Shown here piece by piece: positions 8,203 to 16,440 of a stretch of 35,809 bases of DNA. The stretch is taken from assembly GCA_031268215.1 (NCBI GenBank), contig JAIRXP010000010.1:1-35809 (forward strand). The letters are read 5' to 3'. The position numbers were made by a program, and so were the translations under genes. Each line of letters starts with the position of its first letter. The first letter of the stretch is position 1. A model generated the notes under the pieces. That model worked only from the letters and a program-made list of their open reading frames with translations. It did no database searches and had not been told where the DNA came from. This stretch comes from Bifidobacteriaceae bacterium (lineage in GTDB: Bacteria > Actinomycetota > Actinomycetes > Actinomycetales > WQXJ01).

Positions 8203-8930
8203 GTCTTCGTTCCATCCTCGCCACCGGCGTCAGTGCCAGTCCCAGCGTCAACGCCAGTCCCAGCGCCGCTTTCCTCGGCGGGACCAGTCCGATGCACCAC
8301 CGGCCGCATGATCAGCCAGGACAGCCACAGCAGAGCGACAAATGGCGGCGCGCCCATGGCCAGTTTGACAGTTCCGAGCAGGGCCACCTGGCCGGGAGCC
8401 GAGCCCGCGAAATACAGCGGTAGCTGAACCGCCAGGCGGGCCGCGAACAACGCCACCATCAGCCAAGTGGCCCAAGCTCCCCGGCGCACAAACTCCCGAT
8501 CCTCACGGAAGGTCTCCAGCCGTCCAGTGGCCAGCGCCGCCACCACAGCCACCGCCGGCCAGCCCACCAGGATTGAAATCAAACAGCCCGCCAGATAGCC
8601 GCCATTGATCCAAAGCCCCGGAGCATAAAAGCCCTCAGCCTTGCCGCTAACCAAAGCCCAAACAACGCCCAAGGCGATACCGCCCAGCGAAGACACAGCC
8701 CCCATCACTGAGGACCGGCCAATCAGCCGGGCCACGGCCAGGACCAAAGCCAACCCAAAGGCCGCAGCTAGCGGCGGCCACAAGGATGGCACAATCACGT
8801 AGACCACCACGAAGGTCAATCCCGGCAGGACTGACTCGATCATTCCCCTGACGCCGCCCATCGCGTCAGCGAATGAGAACTCCTCCGCCACCACAGACTT
8901 CAGGCCCCGCTGGCTCTCCGGCGCGGTCAT
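8199..8930 (-). CDS. DUF3159 integral membrane protein
   Basis: A 243-residue multi-pass membrane protein with five or six hydrophobic segments. These include SVLPGLTFVVVYVIVPSLWP (about 33-52), an Ala/Leu-rich segment just after it, a segment around GGIALGVVWALVSG, a pair around ISILVGWPAVAVVAALATG, and ones near ATWLMVALFAARLAVQLPL and the C-terminus. The motifs YAPGLWINGGYLAG and FREDREFVRRGAWATW and the gene order identify it as DUF3159 (family knowledge). The C-terminal 30 residues are a soluble Gly/Thr/Asp tail. It starts seven bases after the OB-fold gene and overlaps the next hydrolase by four bases. Its function is unknown; the steady linkage to an OB-fold gene is typical of actinobacteria. 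Confidence 0.85.
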   Translation of the reverse strand: MTAPESQRGLKSVVAEEFSFADAMGGVRGMIESVLPGLTFVVVYVIVPSLWPPLAAAFGLALVLAVARLIGRSSVMGAVSSLGGIALGVVWALVSGKAEGFYAPGLWINGGYLAGCLISILVGWPAVAVVAALATGRLETFREDREFVRRGAWATWLMVALFAARLAVQLPLYFAGSAPGQVALLGTVKLAMGAPPFVALLWLSWLIMRPVVHRTGPAEESGAGTGVDAGTGTDAGGEDGTKT

Positions 8931-8937
8931 GACGCGG

Positions 8938-9240
8938 TCAATTCGCCGGCCCCACAGGGATCAGCTCGTAATACGGATCACGCATCACCGCCACCCCGCC
9001 TTCCATGGCAACGCGACCCTCGCAGAGCAGGCGCCGGCCCGGTTCCAGCCCCAGGATTTGCCGCTGGCCAATCCAGATCACTTTCAGTTCCCCGGTCGAA
9101 TCCGCCAGTTCGGCCTCGAACATGGCGCCAGGCCCACGCGGCCCAATCGCTATCGACTTGATCACCCCGGCGACACGCGCGTTCCGCCGCGGCTCAAGCG
9201 TCCCAATCACCTGGGTGCCTTCACCCGCCGCCGAGCCCAC
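8938..9240 (-). CDS. Small OB-fold nucleic-acid-binding protein
   Basis: A 100-residue single-domain protein. The pattern VIGTLEPRRNARVAGVIKSI, then a beta strand MFEAELADSTGELKVIWIG, then RRLLCEGRV fits the strand order of a tRNA_anti-like OB fold, as found at the end of RecG-type helicases. The start codon is GTG at 9240, sharing one base with the TAG stop of the DUF3710 gene (TAGTG), so coupling is likely. It probably binds single-stranded DNA or RNA, but no partner is known. The neighbours are those found around this gene in many actinobacteria. Confidence 0.8.
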   Translation of the reverse strand: MGSAAGEGTQVIGTLEPRRNARVAGVIKSIAIGPRGPGAMFEAELADSTGELKVIWIGQRQILGLEPGRRLLCEGRVAMEGGVAVMRDPYYELIPVGPAN

Positions 9241-9998
9241 TAACGCACCTCGGTGATCTCAGGTCCGCGCTCCAGCAGATCAGTTGGCCCGGAGCCATCG
9301 CCGGACGGCGCATCATCCAGAGAATCCCCCGCCAGCCCGGGAACTTTCAGCGGCAGAGCCTCACGCGGCGGGCGCGCCTCATCACCGCGAGCCACCACCA
9401 CACCAGCGAACAGATCCTCAATCTCCGCGGCGGCGGCCTCTTCACGGACGGCCTTCCCGGCCAGCGTGCCTCGCAGCAGCCAGCGTGGGCCATCCACACC
9501 AATGAACCGGATCACCTGTTTACCGGTCCGCCCTTGGGCCGTAGTGGTGGGCATCTCCGCCAACAACTCAGGGCCAAAACGTCCCATCGCCCGCTTCGTC
9601 TTGCCGCCCTGTTTGGCCAGCTTCCCCTCAAGGTCCGCGATCATCTCTTCCCAGATGCCCAGAGTCTTGGGCGCCGCGAAAGCGTGCAGCGCCATCTGTG
9701 ACCCGCTCTTCTGGACGGTCAAGGTGGTGGGCTGTGGGCTCCCTTTGTCACCACCCAGCGTCACTTTCAGGCCTGCCCGCAACGGCAAGCGGATGGCACC
9801 GAAATCGACCAAACCGTCAAGGCTCGGCCGCTCAGATTTGTCATACGGTCCCGATGCCGCCTGGTCGCTTTGGCCATCGCCGTCAAGTTCGTCATCCGCT
9901 TCGCCGTCCGGCCGGATGATCTGACCGCCGCGCGCCTCAGCGCCGCCGACGTCACTATCCTCACTGCCCCGGCGTCGTTTAAACAGAGCCATCATCAT
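9240..9998 (-). CDS. DUF3710 domain protein
   Basis: A 252-residue cytoplasmic protein. A basic N-terminus (ALFKRRRG) and an acidic linker to about residue 55 come before the conserved DUF3710 core. The core has DFGAIRLPL, then [19 protein letters not shown], then a basic [12 protein letters not shown], then [14 protein letters not shown] and a C-terminal [24 protein letters not shown]. Those are the family's usual blocks (family knowledge). The function is unknown. The start region reads ATGATGATG after AGGAAAGGA, so starts at 9998, 9995 and 9992 are all possible. The first overlaps the dut stop by four bases. Confidence 0.88.
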   Translation of the reverse strand: MMMALFKRRRGSEDSDVGGAEARGGQIIRPDGEADDELDGDGQSDQAASGPYDKSERPSLDGLVDFGAIRLPLRAGLKVTLGGDKGSPQPTTLTVQKSGSQMALHAFAAPKTLGIWEEMIADLEGKLAKQGGKTKRAMGRFGPELLAEMPTTTAQGRTGKQVIRFIGVDGPRWLLRGTLAGKAVREEAAAAEIEDLFAGVVVARGDEARPPREALPLKVPGLAGDSLDDAPSGDGSGPTDLLERGPEITEVR

Positions 9999-10486
9999 TC
10001 CTTTCCTGGCTTGGGCGCTCGCCCAGCCGAGGTTTCGTTCGCCAGCCCGGTCGAACCAAAGCCGCCCTCACCCCGGGCTGTTCCGGGCAGACGTTCAGTC
10101 TCAATCAACCGAGCCCGTGCGACCCGTTGGATCACCAACTGGGCAATCCGGTCCCCGCGCCGGACCGTGAACGGTCCGGTCGGATCGGTGTTGAGCAGCG
10201 TGACCTTGATTTCGCCGCGGTAACCCGCGTCAACCGTACCCGGCGCGTTAGCGACGGTCACACCGTACTTGGCGGCCAAACCGGAACGCGGGTGGACCAG
10301 ACCAACGTAGCCGTCCGGTAGGGCCAGACTTAGCCCCGTCGGTATGGTCACCCGGCCTCCAGAAGGCGGCAAGACGGCATCGGCGGATGCGAAAAGATCC
10401 ATCCCCGCATCACCCGGATGGGCGTACGCAGGCAACGGTAAGCCCCTATCCAAGCGGGTGACCAGTACCTCAACAGTGGCGCTCAC
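9995..10486 (-). CDS. dut: Deoxyuridine 5'-triphosphate nucleotidohydrolase (dUTPase)
   Basis: Hydrolyses dUTP to dUMP and pyrophosphate, keeping uracil out of DNA and supplying the dTMP precursor. It is a trimeric-type dUTPase of 163 residues with all five motifs in order: DAGMDLFA (1), HPRSGLA (2), the uracil-binding loop [13 protein letters not shown] (3), [10 protein letters not shown] (4) and the flexible P-loop-like [10 protein letters not shown] (5). The start codon is GTG at 10486 with only a weak Shine-Dalgarno. The gene lies between the DUF4193 and DUF3710 genes, the standard actinobacterial order, and its stop overlaps the next start. Confidence 0.96.
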   Translation of the reverse strand: MSATVEVLVTRLDRGLPLPAYAHPGDAGMDLFASADAVLPPSGGRVTIPTGLSLALPDGYVGLVHPRSGLAAKYGVTVANAPGTVDAGYRGEIKVTLLNTDPTGPFTVRRGDRIAQLVIQRVARARLIETERLPGTARGEGGFGSTGLANETSAGRAPKPGKE

Positions 10487-10518
10487 GGTGATTCAGCCTA
10501 CGTCATGGCCGGGTCCGG

Positions 10519-10821
10519 TCAGGTAGCGCACTCCAAACAGATCAGCGAGCCGTCTTGGTCGGCGGACGCTAACTGCGAAATGTGATGCACCAGGAAGCAC
10601 GATGAGCACATGAACTCATCGGCCTGCTTGGGAAGCACACGGACGGAGAGCTCCTCGTCCGAGAGATCGGCGCCAGGCAGCTCAAAGCCTTCCGCGGCGT
10701 CAGCCTCATCCTCGTCCACCACCGCAGCGGATTTCTCCGCACGGCGGGCCTTGAGCTCCTCCAAGGAGTCCTGGCCAAGGTCCTCTTCGTTCTTTCTGGG
10801 GGCGTCGTAATCGGTTGCCAT
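10519..10821 (-). CDS. DUF4193 zinc-ribbon protein
   Basis: A 100-residue protein with the standard DUF4193 opening MATDYDAPRKNEEDL, a helical charged segment (SLEELKARRAEKSA), an acidic middle, and a C-terminal zinc ribbon FMCSSCFLVHH...LICLEC with two CxxC pairs. I chose ATG 10821 rather than an in-frame start at 10866, because it has AAGGA just upstream and matches the family N-terminus. It is the first gene of the seven-gene minus run. A possible -10 (TATAAC, RC of 10849-10854) would give a short leader of about 20 bases, though the -35 is weak. Its function is unknown; the paralogous neighbourhood is broadly conserved in actinobacteria. Confidence 0.9.
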   Translation of the reverse strand: MATDYDAPRKNEEDLGQDSLEELKARRAEKSAAVVDEDEADAAEGFELPGADLSDEELSVRVLPKQADEFMCSSCFLVHHISQLASADQDGSLICLECAT

Positions 10822-11234
10822 CAGTCCTTCGGTCTCGTCTCGTCGGCGGTTATATGGGGCTCGCATGGAACACCCATTGCGGGCGGTTTATTCCGTGTCA
10901 GAACGCGCGACAGGGTAGCACGTCAAAGGGGTGCGGTGTGGACATTTCTCAAATCTGGCGCATTCGGCGTGTTCAACCGACCGGCGGACTGAGTGTTACG
11001 ACCTGGTTCCGCGCCCCTCGGACTTGGGGCGCGCCGGAGCTGATCGCCCGCTTGACGACCCACCTATGACAAGCTCATTGGGACCGAGATGACGCCGACG
11101 GGTGTCATCGAGCCGCGCCGGCTCGGTGCCGGCCAGCCACTGGCGCCAGACCGGCGCGGCCTAAGCATTGGCTGGCGCCCGCGCGAAAGGCCTCTATTGG
11201 GGCAGGGACCGTGGGTAGCGCGGGAAGGACACTG
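10822..11234. other. Divergent intergenic region between DUF4193 and sepH, with structured sepH side
   Basis: This stretch of 413 bases holds no supported gene. On the sepH side two stem-loops sit back to back: 11089-11108 (eight-pair stem with one G-U, loop GACG) and 11109-11125 (CGAGCCG / CGGCTCG, loop CGC). A 10-base palindrome CTGGCGCCAG follows at 11140-11149. These could be part of the sepH leader or an upstream terminator. The promoter for the minus run probably lies close to 10850. Confidence 0.5.
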
Positions 11235-12488
11235 ATGAACGATCTGACGTTTGAACGGGCCGACGGCGACAGCCTGATCTGCGTCGATGAGTCCGGCGCG
11301 GAATACTCCGTCGGAATCACCGACCAACTGAAGGCGGCCGTCAACCGGACCCGGGCTGTGGCGGAAGTGGGTGAAGCGCCGGACGTCGTGATCCAGATTC
11401 CGGAGGTGCTGCGGCCCAAAGACATCCAAACCTTGGTGCGCGCCGGGGCACAACCTTCCGAATTGGCGGAGGCCTCCGGCTTGGACCCAGAGCACATCAA
11501 CCGTTACGCCGCTCCAGTCCTTGATGAACGCGACTTCGTGTCACGCCAGGCGCGGGCTTTGCCGCTGCGGCGCGACCCGGAGGCCCGGTCGTTGGAAGAG
11601 TTGGCTTTTCAGCGGATGGCAGAACACGGGATTGATCCAGCGGCTGCCACTTGGGACGCCGTGCGCCAAGTCCAGGGCTGGATTGTGCGGCTCGACTTTG
11701 AGGCTCCTTCTGGGCCCGTCCGGGCCCGCTGGCAAGTCGATTTGGCCAGCCGGGCCTTGACCGCGTTGAACGATCAAGCCCATTGGGTGGTCCGTGGCAG
11801 CGAGCCTGAATCGCCCATCCCGGCGCTGCGGCATCTCAGCGCCGTGCCAGGCTTCGATGACGGCGAGGACGTTCAAGGTGGGGATAATGGCGACCTGGAC
11901 CGGGACGAATCTGGCGCTCCCCTGTCCCTCTTGGATGGACTGTCCGGACACCGCGGGTTGCGCCAACCGGTTTCCTTCAACGATGAGACCGGCCCTTTGA
12001 CCGGTGACGCGGACGTTCTGGAACTCCGTCAAGAACAAGAAGAACAACCGGATTGGCTGACCGGCGGATCCACCGATTTGCCGCAAGTGGGCCGGTGGGA
12101 TGACCTGGAAACCTACGAAGGCATTGGCCGGCGCACCGGCGCCAGCCCAACCGATGGCTGGCCTACCGGACCAGTCCAGGCCGATATGTGGGAAGACGCC
12201 AATCCAACCGACAGCCAAGGCGCTCTGTTTGGCGAAGCGCCAGTGCGCTCCCAGCGCTACTCCAGCCCGTTCTCTCCCATCCTGGATGAACCCGCTCCCC
12301 CAATATCCGCACCACAGCCCATCCGCCGGGCGGATCCAGGCCCAGAAACGGATCCCAACATTGAGACCGACCCGAATCCGGAGCCCGTTCCTGACCCACC
12401 CCGGGGCCGCACGACGCGTTCCCACGCCAAGCGGTCATCCGTGCCTAGTTGGGATGAGATAGTGTTCGGTTCGTCCAAGACTGACTGA
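11235..12488 (+). CDS. sepH: SepH cell-division regulator (DUF3071)
   Basis: Actinobacterial FtsZ-interacting protein that promotes Z-ring assembly (family knowledge from Streptomyces and mycobacteria). The protein has 417 residues. The N-terminal DUF3071 domain runs to about residue 190 and contains a helix-turn-helix-like segment (about 59-95, LRPKDIQTLVRAGAQPSELA). It is followed by DFVSRQARALPLRRDP and WIVRLDFEAPSGPVRARWQVD, all typical of SepH. A long Pro/Asp-rich linker of low conservation leads to the short C-terminal motif SVPSWDEIVFG, which is also characteristic. I chose ATG 11235 because GGAAGG lies six to seven bases upstream and the N-terminus fits the family; an in-frame start at 11211 has no such site. 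It is divergent from the dut run. Confidence 0.93.
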   Translation: MNDLTFERADGDSLICVDESGAEYSVGITDQLKAAVNRTRAVAEVGEAPDVVIQIPEVLRPKDIQTLVRAGAQPSELAEASGLDPEHINRYAAPVLDERDFVSRQARALPLRRDPEARSLEELAFQRMAEHGIDPAAATWDAVRQVQGWIVRLDFEAPSGPVRARWQVDLASRALTALNDQAHWVVRGSEPESPIPALRHLSAVPGFDDGEDVQGGDNGDLDRDESGAPLSLLDGLSGHRGLRQPVSFNDETGPLTGDADVLELRQEQEEQPDWLTGGSTDLPQVGRWDDLETYEGIGRRTGASPTDGWPTGPVQADMWEDANPTDSQGALFGEAPVRSQRYSSPFSPILDEPAPPISAPQPIRRADPGPETDPNIETDPNPEPVPDPPRGRTTRSHAKRSSVPSWDEIVFGSSKTD

Positions 12489-12495
12489 GGTCGTA

Positions 12496-12512
12496 GCGGG
12501 CACCGTGCCTGC
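12496..12512 (+). terminator. Possible sepH terminator hairpin
   Basis: GCGGGCA and TGCCTGC form a seven-pair stem (one G-U) with a three-base loop, eight bases past the sepH stop. No T-run follows, so confidence is limited. Confidence 0.35.
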
Positions 12513-12517
12513 GCTAA

Positions 12518-13430
12518 TCTGGCTCATGTGCGCCCGCCATTGCCCCAGTTCGCGTCCGCCGCCTCGAACGCGTTGAGGTCAAACTGAAGGGCACAATCAG
12601 CGATCAGAATCGGATATGGAATGCCACCCTTGCCGAGGCGCTCGCCTACTTGGACAACGACGTCGGCAGATACATCGCCAGCTACAGCCCGCTGCCGGCG
12701 GTTTCAAACGCCACAAGCAACATCCTGTCTTACCAGTCCGGACTAATCGGCTTCGCCGGCCGTGAAGCCGAGCTTCAGGAGCTAAAGGACTTCTGCGCTT
12801 CCGAGGCCCCGGTGTCCTCGCGGGCGGTCACGGCCTCTGGCGGCACGGGCAAGACTCGCCTGGCCTATGAACTCTGCCTGGCCCTGAATGCGGATGGCAG
12901 GGACTACCACTTCACCAGGCGGGATTTCTTCAACTCCGATGCCCTTCAGCTGCGCAACTGGTCTTACCCACGGGACCTGCTCCTCGTGGTGGACTATGTT
13001 GCCACCGACGCCCAGGCCATAGGCCGCTGGCTTGAAACCCAAAGCCGCTGAAATTCCCGGACCCACAAGCTGCGTCTGTTGTTGCTGGATCGAGCCAGCT
13101 TCGCCTCCGCTGCCCCGGGCATGCCGCAGGCGTTAGTCCAGACACGGTTGAGGCCCTGGTGCGACACGCAGACTTGATTGGTCAGGACCGGCGCCGCCCC
13201 CCTCTATCTGCTGTTTCTGGCACAAGCGGTGCTCAAGGCTGGCGATTCGGCCGGCTGGAAAGGCTGGTCGCCGCAGTACTTACTCCATCGAAGATTTATG
13301 ATCATGAACGCCGTTATTTGTCGGCCACGACATGCCAATACCGGACCAGTGCCGCCGAACCGATCCTCGATATTTGGGCCTATGCCACCGCCACCGGGCC
13401 AATCACGGACTTGGCCGGCCCTTGTCCCAA
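12518..13430 (+). pseudogene. Decayed P-loop (STAND/NACHT-like) ATPase gene
   Basis: The readable frame begins just after a TAA at 12515 and has no ATG or GTG start. It encodes KGTISDQNRIWNATLAEAL, then GFAGREAELQELKDF, a Walker A motif ASGGTGKTRLAYEL (about 12826-12867) and a Walker B-like LLLVVDY. The frame hits TGA at 13049-13051, but sensible sequence continues behind it (THKLRLLLLDRASFAS). It meets a second TGA at 13175-13177, continues again (APLYLLFLAQAVLKAGD), then shifts by one base near 13262-13290 into another frame (KIYDHERRYLSAT, then ATATGPITDLA). Two in-frame stops, one frameshift and a missing start make a dead gene. The intact relative would be a GxxGxGKT ATPase of the signal-transduction/defence type; the effector domain is not recognisable. 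Confidence 0.7.
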
Positions 13431-13750
13431 GAGTCACTTTCTCCACCAACCAGTGACCCGGGCTGCCGCCCGTTCAGGGATCAGCTTTCAATGGCCAGTT
13501 CCGTCCAGAATCACTGCGGCACCGGTGACGCCAAGTCCGCCACAGTCCTCGGAGACGCTCATGAAATCACCGCAGTCCTGTGGGAAGTCGCCAAACGACT
13601 GGGAGTCTAATACGAAAGCTGCGCGGACACAGCCGTTGACAAGCGGCCACCGATGCCGCCGGGTCAGTTCAGGAAACTGGGTGGCGGTAACCCCCGGGCA
13701 GGTTTGGTTTGTTGAGGGGGTTGCCGGCGTTGGGGTGGCTGGTTGTTTGT
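13431..13750. other. No supported gene (remnant DNA between dead ATPase and HNH gene)
   Basis: Open frames here are short, have no family features and disagree in composition. One short frame (ending KSATVLGDAHEITAVLWEVAKR before 13610) looks protein-like and could be another remnant, but I cannot assign it. The last 70 bases are G/T-rich low-complexity sequence leading into the 3' end of the minus-strand HNH gene. Confidence 0.5.
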
Positions 13751-15280
13751 TTAGGGTGGTGGGTTGGGTTTGTGGCGGTGGTGGAGGAGTGGGGTTTGTT
13801 CCGGGTCGAACCATTTAGGTGGGATCAGTTCCCACAGTCCGTCTTCGCGTAGGTGTGGGATCCAATCAGGTGGACTACCATCCCTGGGAGGCTCAACAAG
13901 TCGATGGTGGCTGGCACACAGAAACATAAGATTGTCTAACCGGGTGGCCCCGCCTTTCTGCCAGGGTTGCACGTGGTGGGCTTGACATGCCTCGGGTGAC
14001 CGGTCACAACCAGGAAACCCACATCCTTTGTCTCGCAGGGTCAGGGCGGTACGGATCGCTGGCGGGATGGTCCGGCTGGTACGGCCTATATCTAAGATCT
14101 GTTGTTTCGCTCCGATCACGGCCCGCATGATCGTAGTGTCACACAGGAGGGTGTTGGTTGTTTGAGTGTCTAACAGTTGACCATCAACCATCAACCTGCC
14201 CGGGCCACCCTGAGCAACCTCACCCACCGGGACAGTCACCACCACCGTCGCACCACCACAAGGCAAGTTCTTCTGGTTACAGTTGGTGATGTGGCGACAG
14301 ATCGTGGTCAACGCGTCCGCTTGGGTTTGACGACGACTACTTGGCGGCACACCAGGTGTCCTGGCCTGTTGGGTACGTCGGTCGTGTTCGCTGATCTGTG
14401 AGATCACTTGACGAACCAGTTCCCCTTCCAGAGCGGGTAACAGCCCGTTGATGGTGGTGGTCCCATCCGGATGAGTACATATCTTCAAGTACCGGGCTTG
14501 TGATGCTCTTCCAAGGTTCCTGGCTGCTTTAGCCTCCATAGCGTCTTGGGCAGTGATGGGTGCTACTCGTTCTAACACTTCTTCACTGGCACGACTCAAC
14601 ACGTCCGATCCACACGTTTCAGCCAACCCAGTCAACAGTTGTTCAGCTTCAAGAGTTTGAACTGGTTCCAGGTCTGAGGGTAGGTCTTTCAACACTCTTG
14701 TGATCGCAGATGTTTGAGCGGGGTTGACCCGTCCAGCCAAACCAGCCTGCCTCAACACCCCAAACCTGGCGCTCTGGCGGGCATCTAACACCAGCTGGGA
14801 GGCTTGACGACGTGTCAGGTTCGTTTTGACCGTCAACCAGGAGGTCAGTCCACACCGGGTTACCTGTTGACAGATACCTGTCTGGTCGGTTTGGTAAACC
14901 AGTTCACGGGTCAACGCTTCACTCATGTTCGTGACACTAGTGAGCCCGGTGATGTGGTCGAGTGTGCCTGGGGTGGCGGTCTGGTTGCAACCAACCTGGA
15001 TGGCTCGCGCCAACACAGTGTGAGCGACCATGATCAGTTCACCCACGTCCATATTCTGGCCAATCAGATCAGCGACAGCCTTCGTGGTGGGGGTGGTGAC
15101 TGGTCGATAGTTACTGACCCCCACCGTGCCCGGCGACGACTGACTGACGTGAGGCGTGTGGGCTACACCAGGAATACCCCACCCTGAACCCGCAGATTCT
15201 GACAGACTGGATTCTCCGGCAAAGTGCTTCTTGTCGCCTAAGTCATATTCTTCACTGTGGTGGTCGTGGTTTGGGGGCAT
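13751..15280 (-). CDS. DUF222/HNH endonuclease-domain protein (13E12 repeat family type)
   Basis: A 509-residue protein. A variable N-terminus of about 65 residues comes before a helical DUF222 region (about 70-350), including the segment LTRRQASQLVLDARQSARFG. The C-terminal HNH nuclease motif is at about 420-460: CGFPGCDRSPEACQAHH, then GGATRLDNLMFLCASHHR. It has two CxxC/CxxH-type zinc ligands plus the HH and N residues needed for metal binding and catalysis, so it looks intact. The family is often multi-copy in actinobacteria, and its biological role is unsettled. The coding sequence looks less GC-rich than its neighbours and it sits next to a decayed ATPase, so this is probably an accessory insertion. 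The start at 15280 is uncertain (see the promoter entry). Confidence 0.85.
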   Translation of the reverse strand: MPPNHDHHSEEYDLGDKKHFAGESSLSESAGSGWGIPGVAHTPHVSQSSPGTVGVSNYRPVTTPTTKAVADLIGQNMDVGELIMVAHTVLARAIQVGCNQTATPGTLDHITGLTSVTNMSEALTRELVYQTDQTGICQQVTRCGLTSWLTVKTNLTRRQASQLVLDARQSARFGVLRQAGLAGRVNPAQTSAITRVLKDLPSDLEPVQTLEAEQLLTGLAETCGSDVLSRASEEVLERVAPITAQDAMEAKAARNLGRASQARYLKICTHPDGTTTINGLLPALEGELVRQVISQISEHDRRTQQARTPGVPPSSRRQTQADALTTICRHITNCNQKNLPCGGATVVVTVPVGEVAQGGPGRLMVDGQLLDTQTTNTLLCDTTIMRAVIGAKQQILDIGRTSRTIPPAIRTALTLRDKGCGFPGCDRSPEACQAHHVQPWQKGGATRLDNLMFLCASHHRLVEPPRDGSPPDWIPHLREDGLWELIPPKWFDPEQTPLLHHRHKPNPPP

Positions 15281-15281
15281 G

Positions 15282-15287
15282 ATTATA
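15282..15287 (-). promoter_or_regulatory. Perfect -10 hexamer TATAAT just upstream of the HNH ORF
   Basis: On the minus strand TATAAT ends two bases before ATG 15280. If it is a working -10, transcription would start inside the annotated N-terminus and the true start would lie downstream. No convincing -35 is found at 16-18 bases. Confidence 0.35.
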
Positions 15288-15384
15288 GTTTACTGGCCGG
15301 TTGTTCAGGTTTCAAGCTTTCGGCGGTGTCTATCGCGTGTTGGGTGAGTGGTTTCCGTTACGGCAACGAGACAGATTATCAGCG

Positions 15385-16380
15385 TTACTGAAGGAAAGGA
15401 AGATACTGGCTATAGCCTCGCCCCTCCATTTCCGCTTCAGGAATGAAGTCCAGTGCCGCCGAATTGATGCAATACCGCAGGCCACCCAATTCTTCCGGGC
15501 CGTCATCAAAGACGTGCCCAAGATGGGCGCCGGATTCAGCGGATCTAACTTCCGTACGCACGCGCCCATAGGAATGGTCCTCAAATTCCGCCAAAGCATC
15601 AGCAATGGGACGAGCGAATGCCGGCCAACCGCAACCGGAATCATACTTCTGGGCGGACACGAAAAGGGGCGCACCGCTGGTGATGTCCACGTAAATCCCC
15701 GGTTCAAAGGTCTGGTCGTATTCGCCGGTGAAGGGAGGCTCGGTGGCGCCCTCCTGCGTGACGGCGTACTGGACAGGCGTCAGCGCCGCGATGCGGGCCG
15801 GATCCACCCCACTCCCAACGCCGGCCGCGGGGAGACTGAGCCGGGCGGCATCGGCCAACGGGACCGTCCCCGCCAACCGGGCGGCCGCCATCTTGGCAGG
15901 CGAGATGTGGCAGTAGCCCTCGGGATTCTTGTCTAAGTACCGCTGGTGGTGTTCCTCGGCCGGGACGAAGTTCACCAGCGGACCCGTCTCCAAAGCCAGC
16001 CGCTCGCCACACCGGCGCTCAACAGCGGCGATCTCAAGTTCAACCGAAACTCGGTCGGCCGGATCAGTCCAATAGATGCCCGTGCGATACTGGCGCCCAA
16101 CATCGTTGCCCTGTCGGTCAACCGACAACGGATCGATCACGTCGAACAATTTCTCCAGGTAGAACCGCAGCGGCGCGACCGCCGGGTCATAGACCACGCG
16201 GACGGCCTCGACGTGGCCAGAGCCCGCGCAAACCTCCTCGTAATTCACCGGAACGTACCCGGTCCCAGCGACCGGACCGTTGGCGTAGCCAACCTCTGTC
16301 CCAAGCACGCCGGGCAGCAGTGAGAAGTACTGTTCAACGCCCCAGAAACAGCCGCCGGCCAAATAGATCTCTTTCGCCAT
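15385..16380 (-). CDS. msrAB: Fused peptide methionine sulfoxide reductase MsrA-MsrB
   Basis: Reduces both S- and R-forms of methionine sulfoxide in proteins, repairing oxidative damage. The protein has 331 residues. The N-terminal MsrA domain has [11 protein letters not shown] with nucleophile Cys11, plus [19 protein letters not shown] and [16 protein letters not shown] linker of about 25 residues leads to MsrB, with [21 protein letters not shown] and the catalytic motif [11 protein letters not shown] (Cys304). The usual zinc-binding CxxC pairs of MsrB are absent; the corresponding positions read TSGAPLF and [10 protein letters not shown]. So this is a zinc-free MsrB, as in many fused MsrAB proteins. 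No signal peptide is seen, so it is cytoplasmic. It is divergent from the quinone reductase gene, and both are redox functions. Confidence 0.95.
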   Translation of the reverse strand: MAKEIYLAGGCFWGVEQYFSLLPGVLGTEVGYANGPVAGTGYVPVNYEEVCAGSGHVEAVRVVYDPAVAPLRFYLEKLFDVIDPLSVDRQGNDVGRQYRTGIYWTDPADRVSVELEIAAVERRCGERLALETGPLVNFVPAEEHHQRYLDKNPEGYCHISPAKMAAARLAGTVPLADAARLSLPAAGVGSGVDPARIAALTPVQYAVTQEGATEPPFTGEYDQTFEPGIYVDITSGAPLFVSAQKYDSGCGWPAFARPIADALAEFEDHSYGRVRTEVRSAESGAHLGHVFDDGPEELGGLRYCINSAALDFIPEAEMEGRGYSQYLPFLQ

Positions 16381-16440
16381 GAAGGCACCTTAGCCGGTGT
16401 TGGGAACCGGCCACGTCAATCGTGCGGGAAAATGGGTCAT

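Noticed and set aside
11541..12425. Minus-strand open frame of 294 codons inside sepH
   Set aside because: The plus-strand SepH match is firm from the N-terminal domain to the C-terminal motif. The opposite frame has no recognisable features and is a high-GC artefact.
13159..13818. 219-codon plus frame as an intact gene
   Set aside because: Only its first part resembles protein, and that part continues the upstream ATPase after a frameshift. The rest is low complexity and runs into the HNH gene. It is counted as part of the pseudogene.
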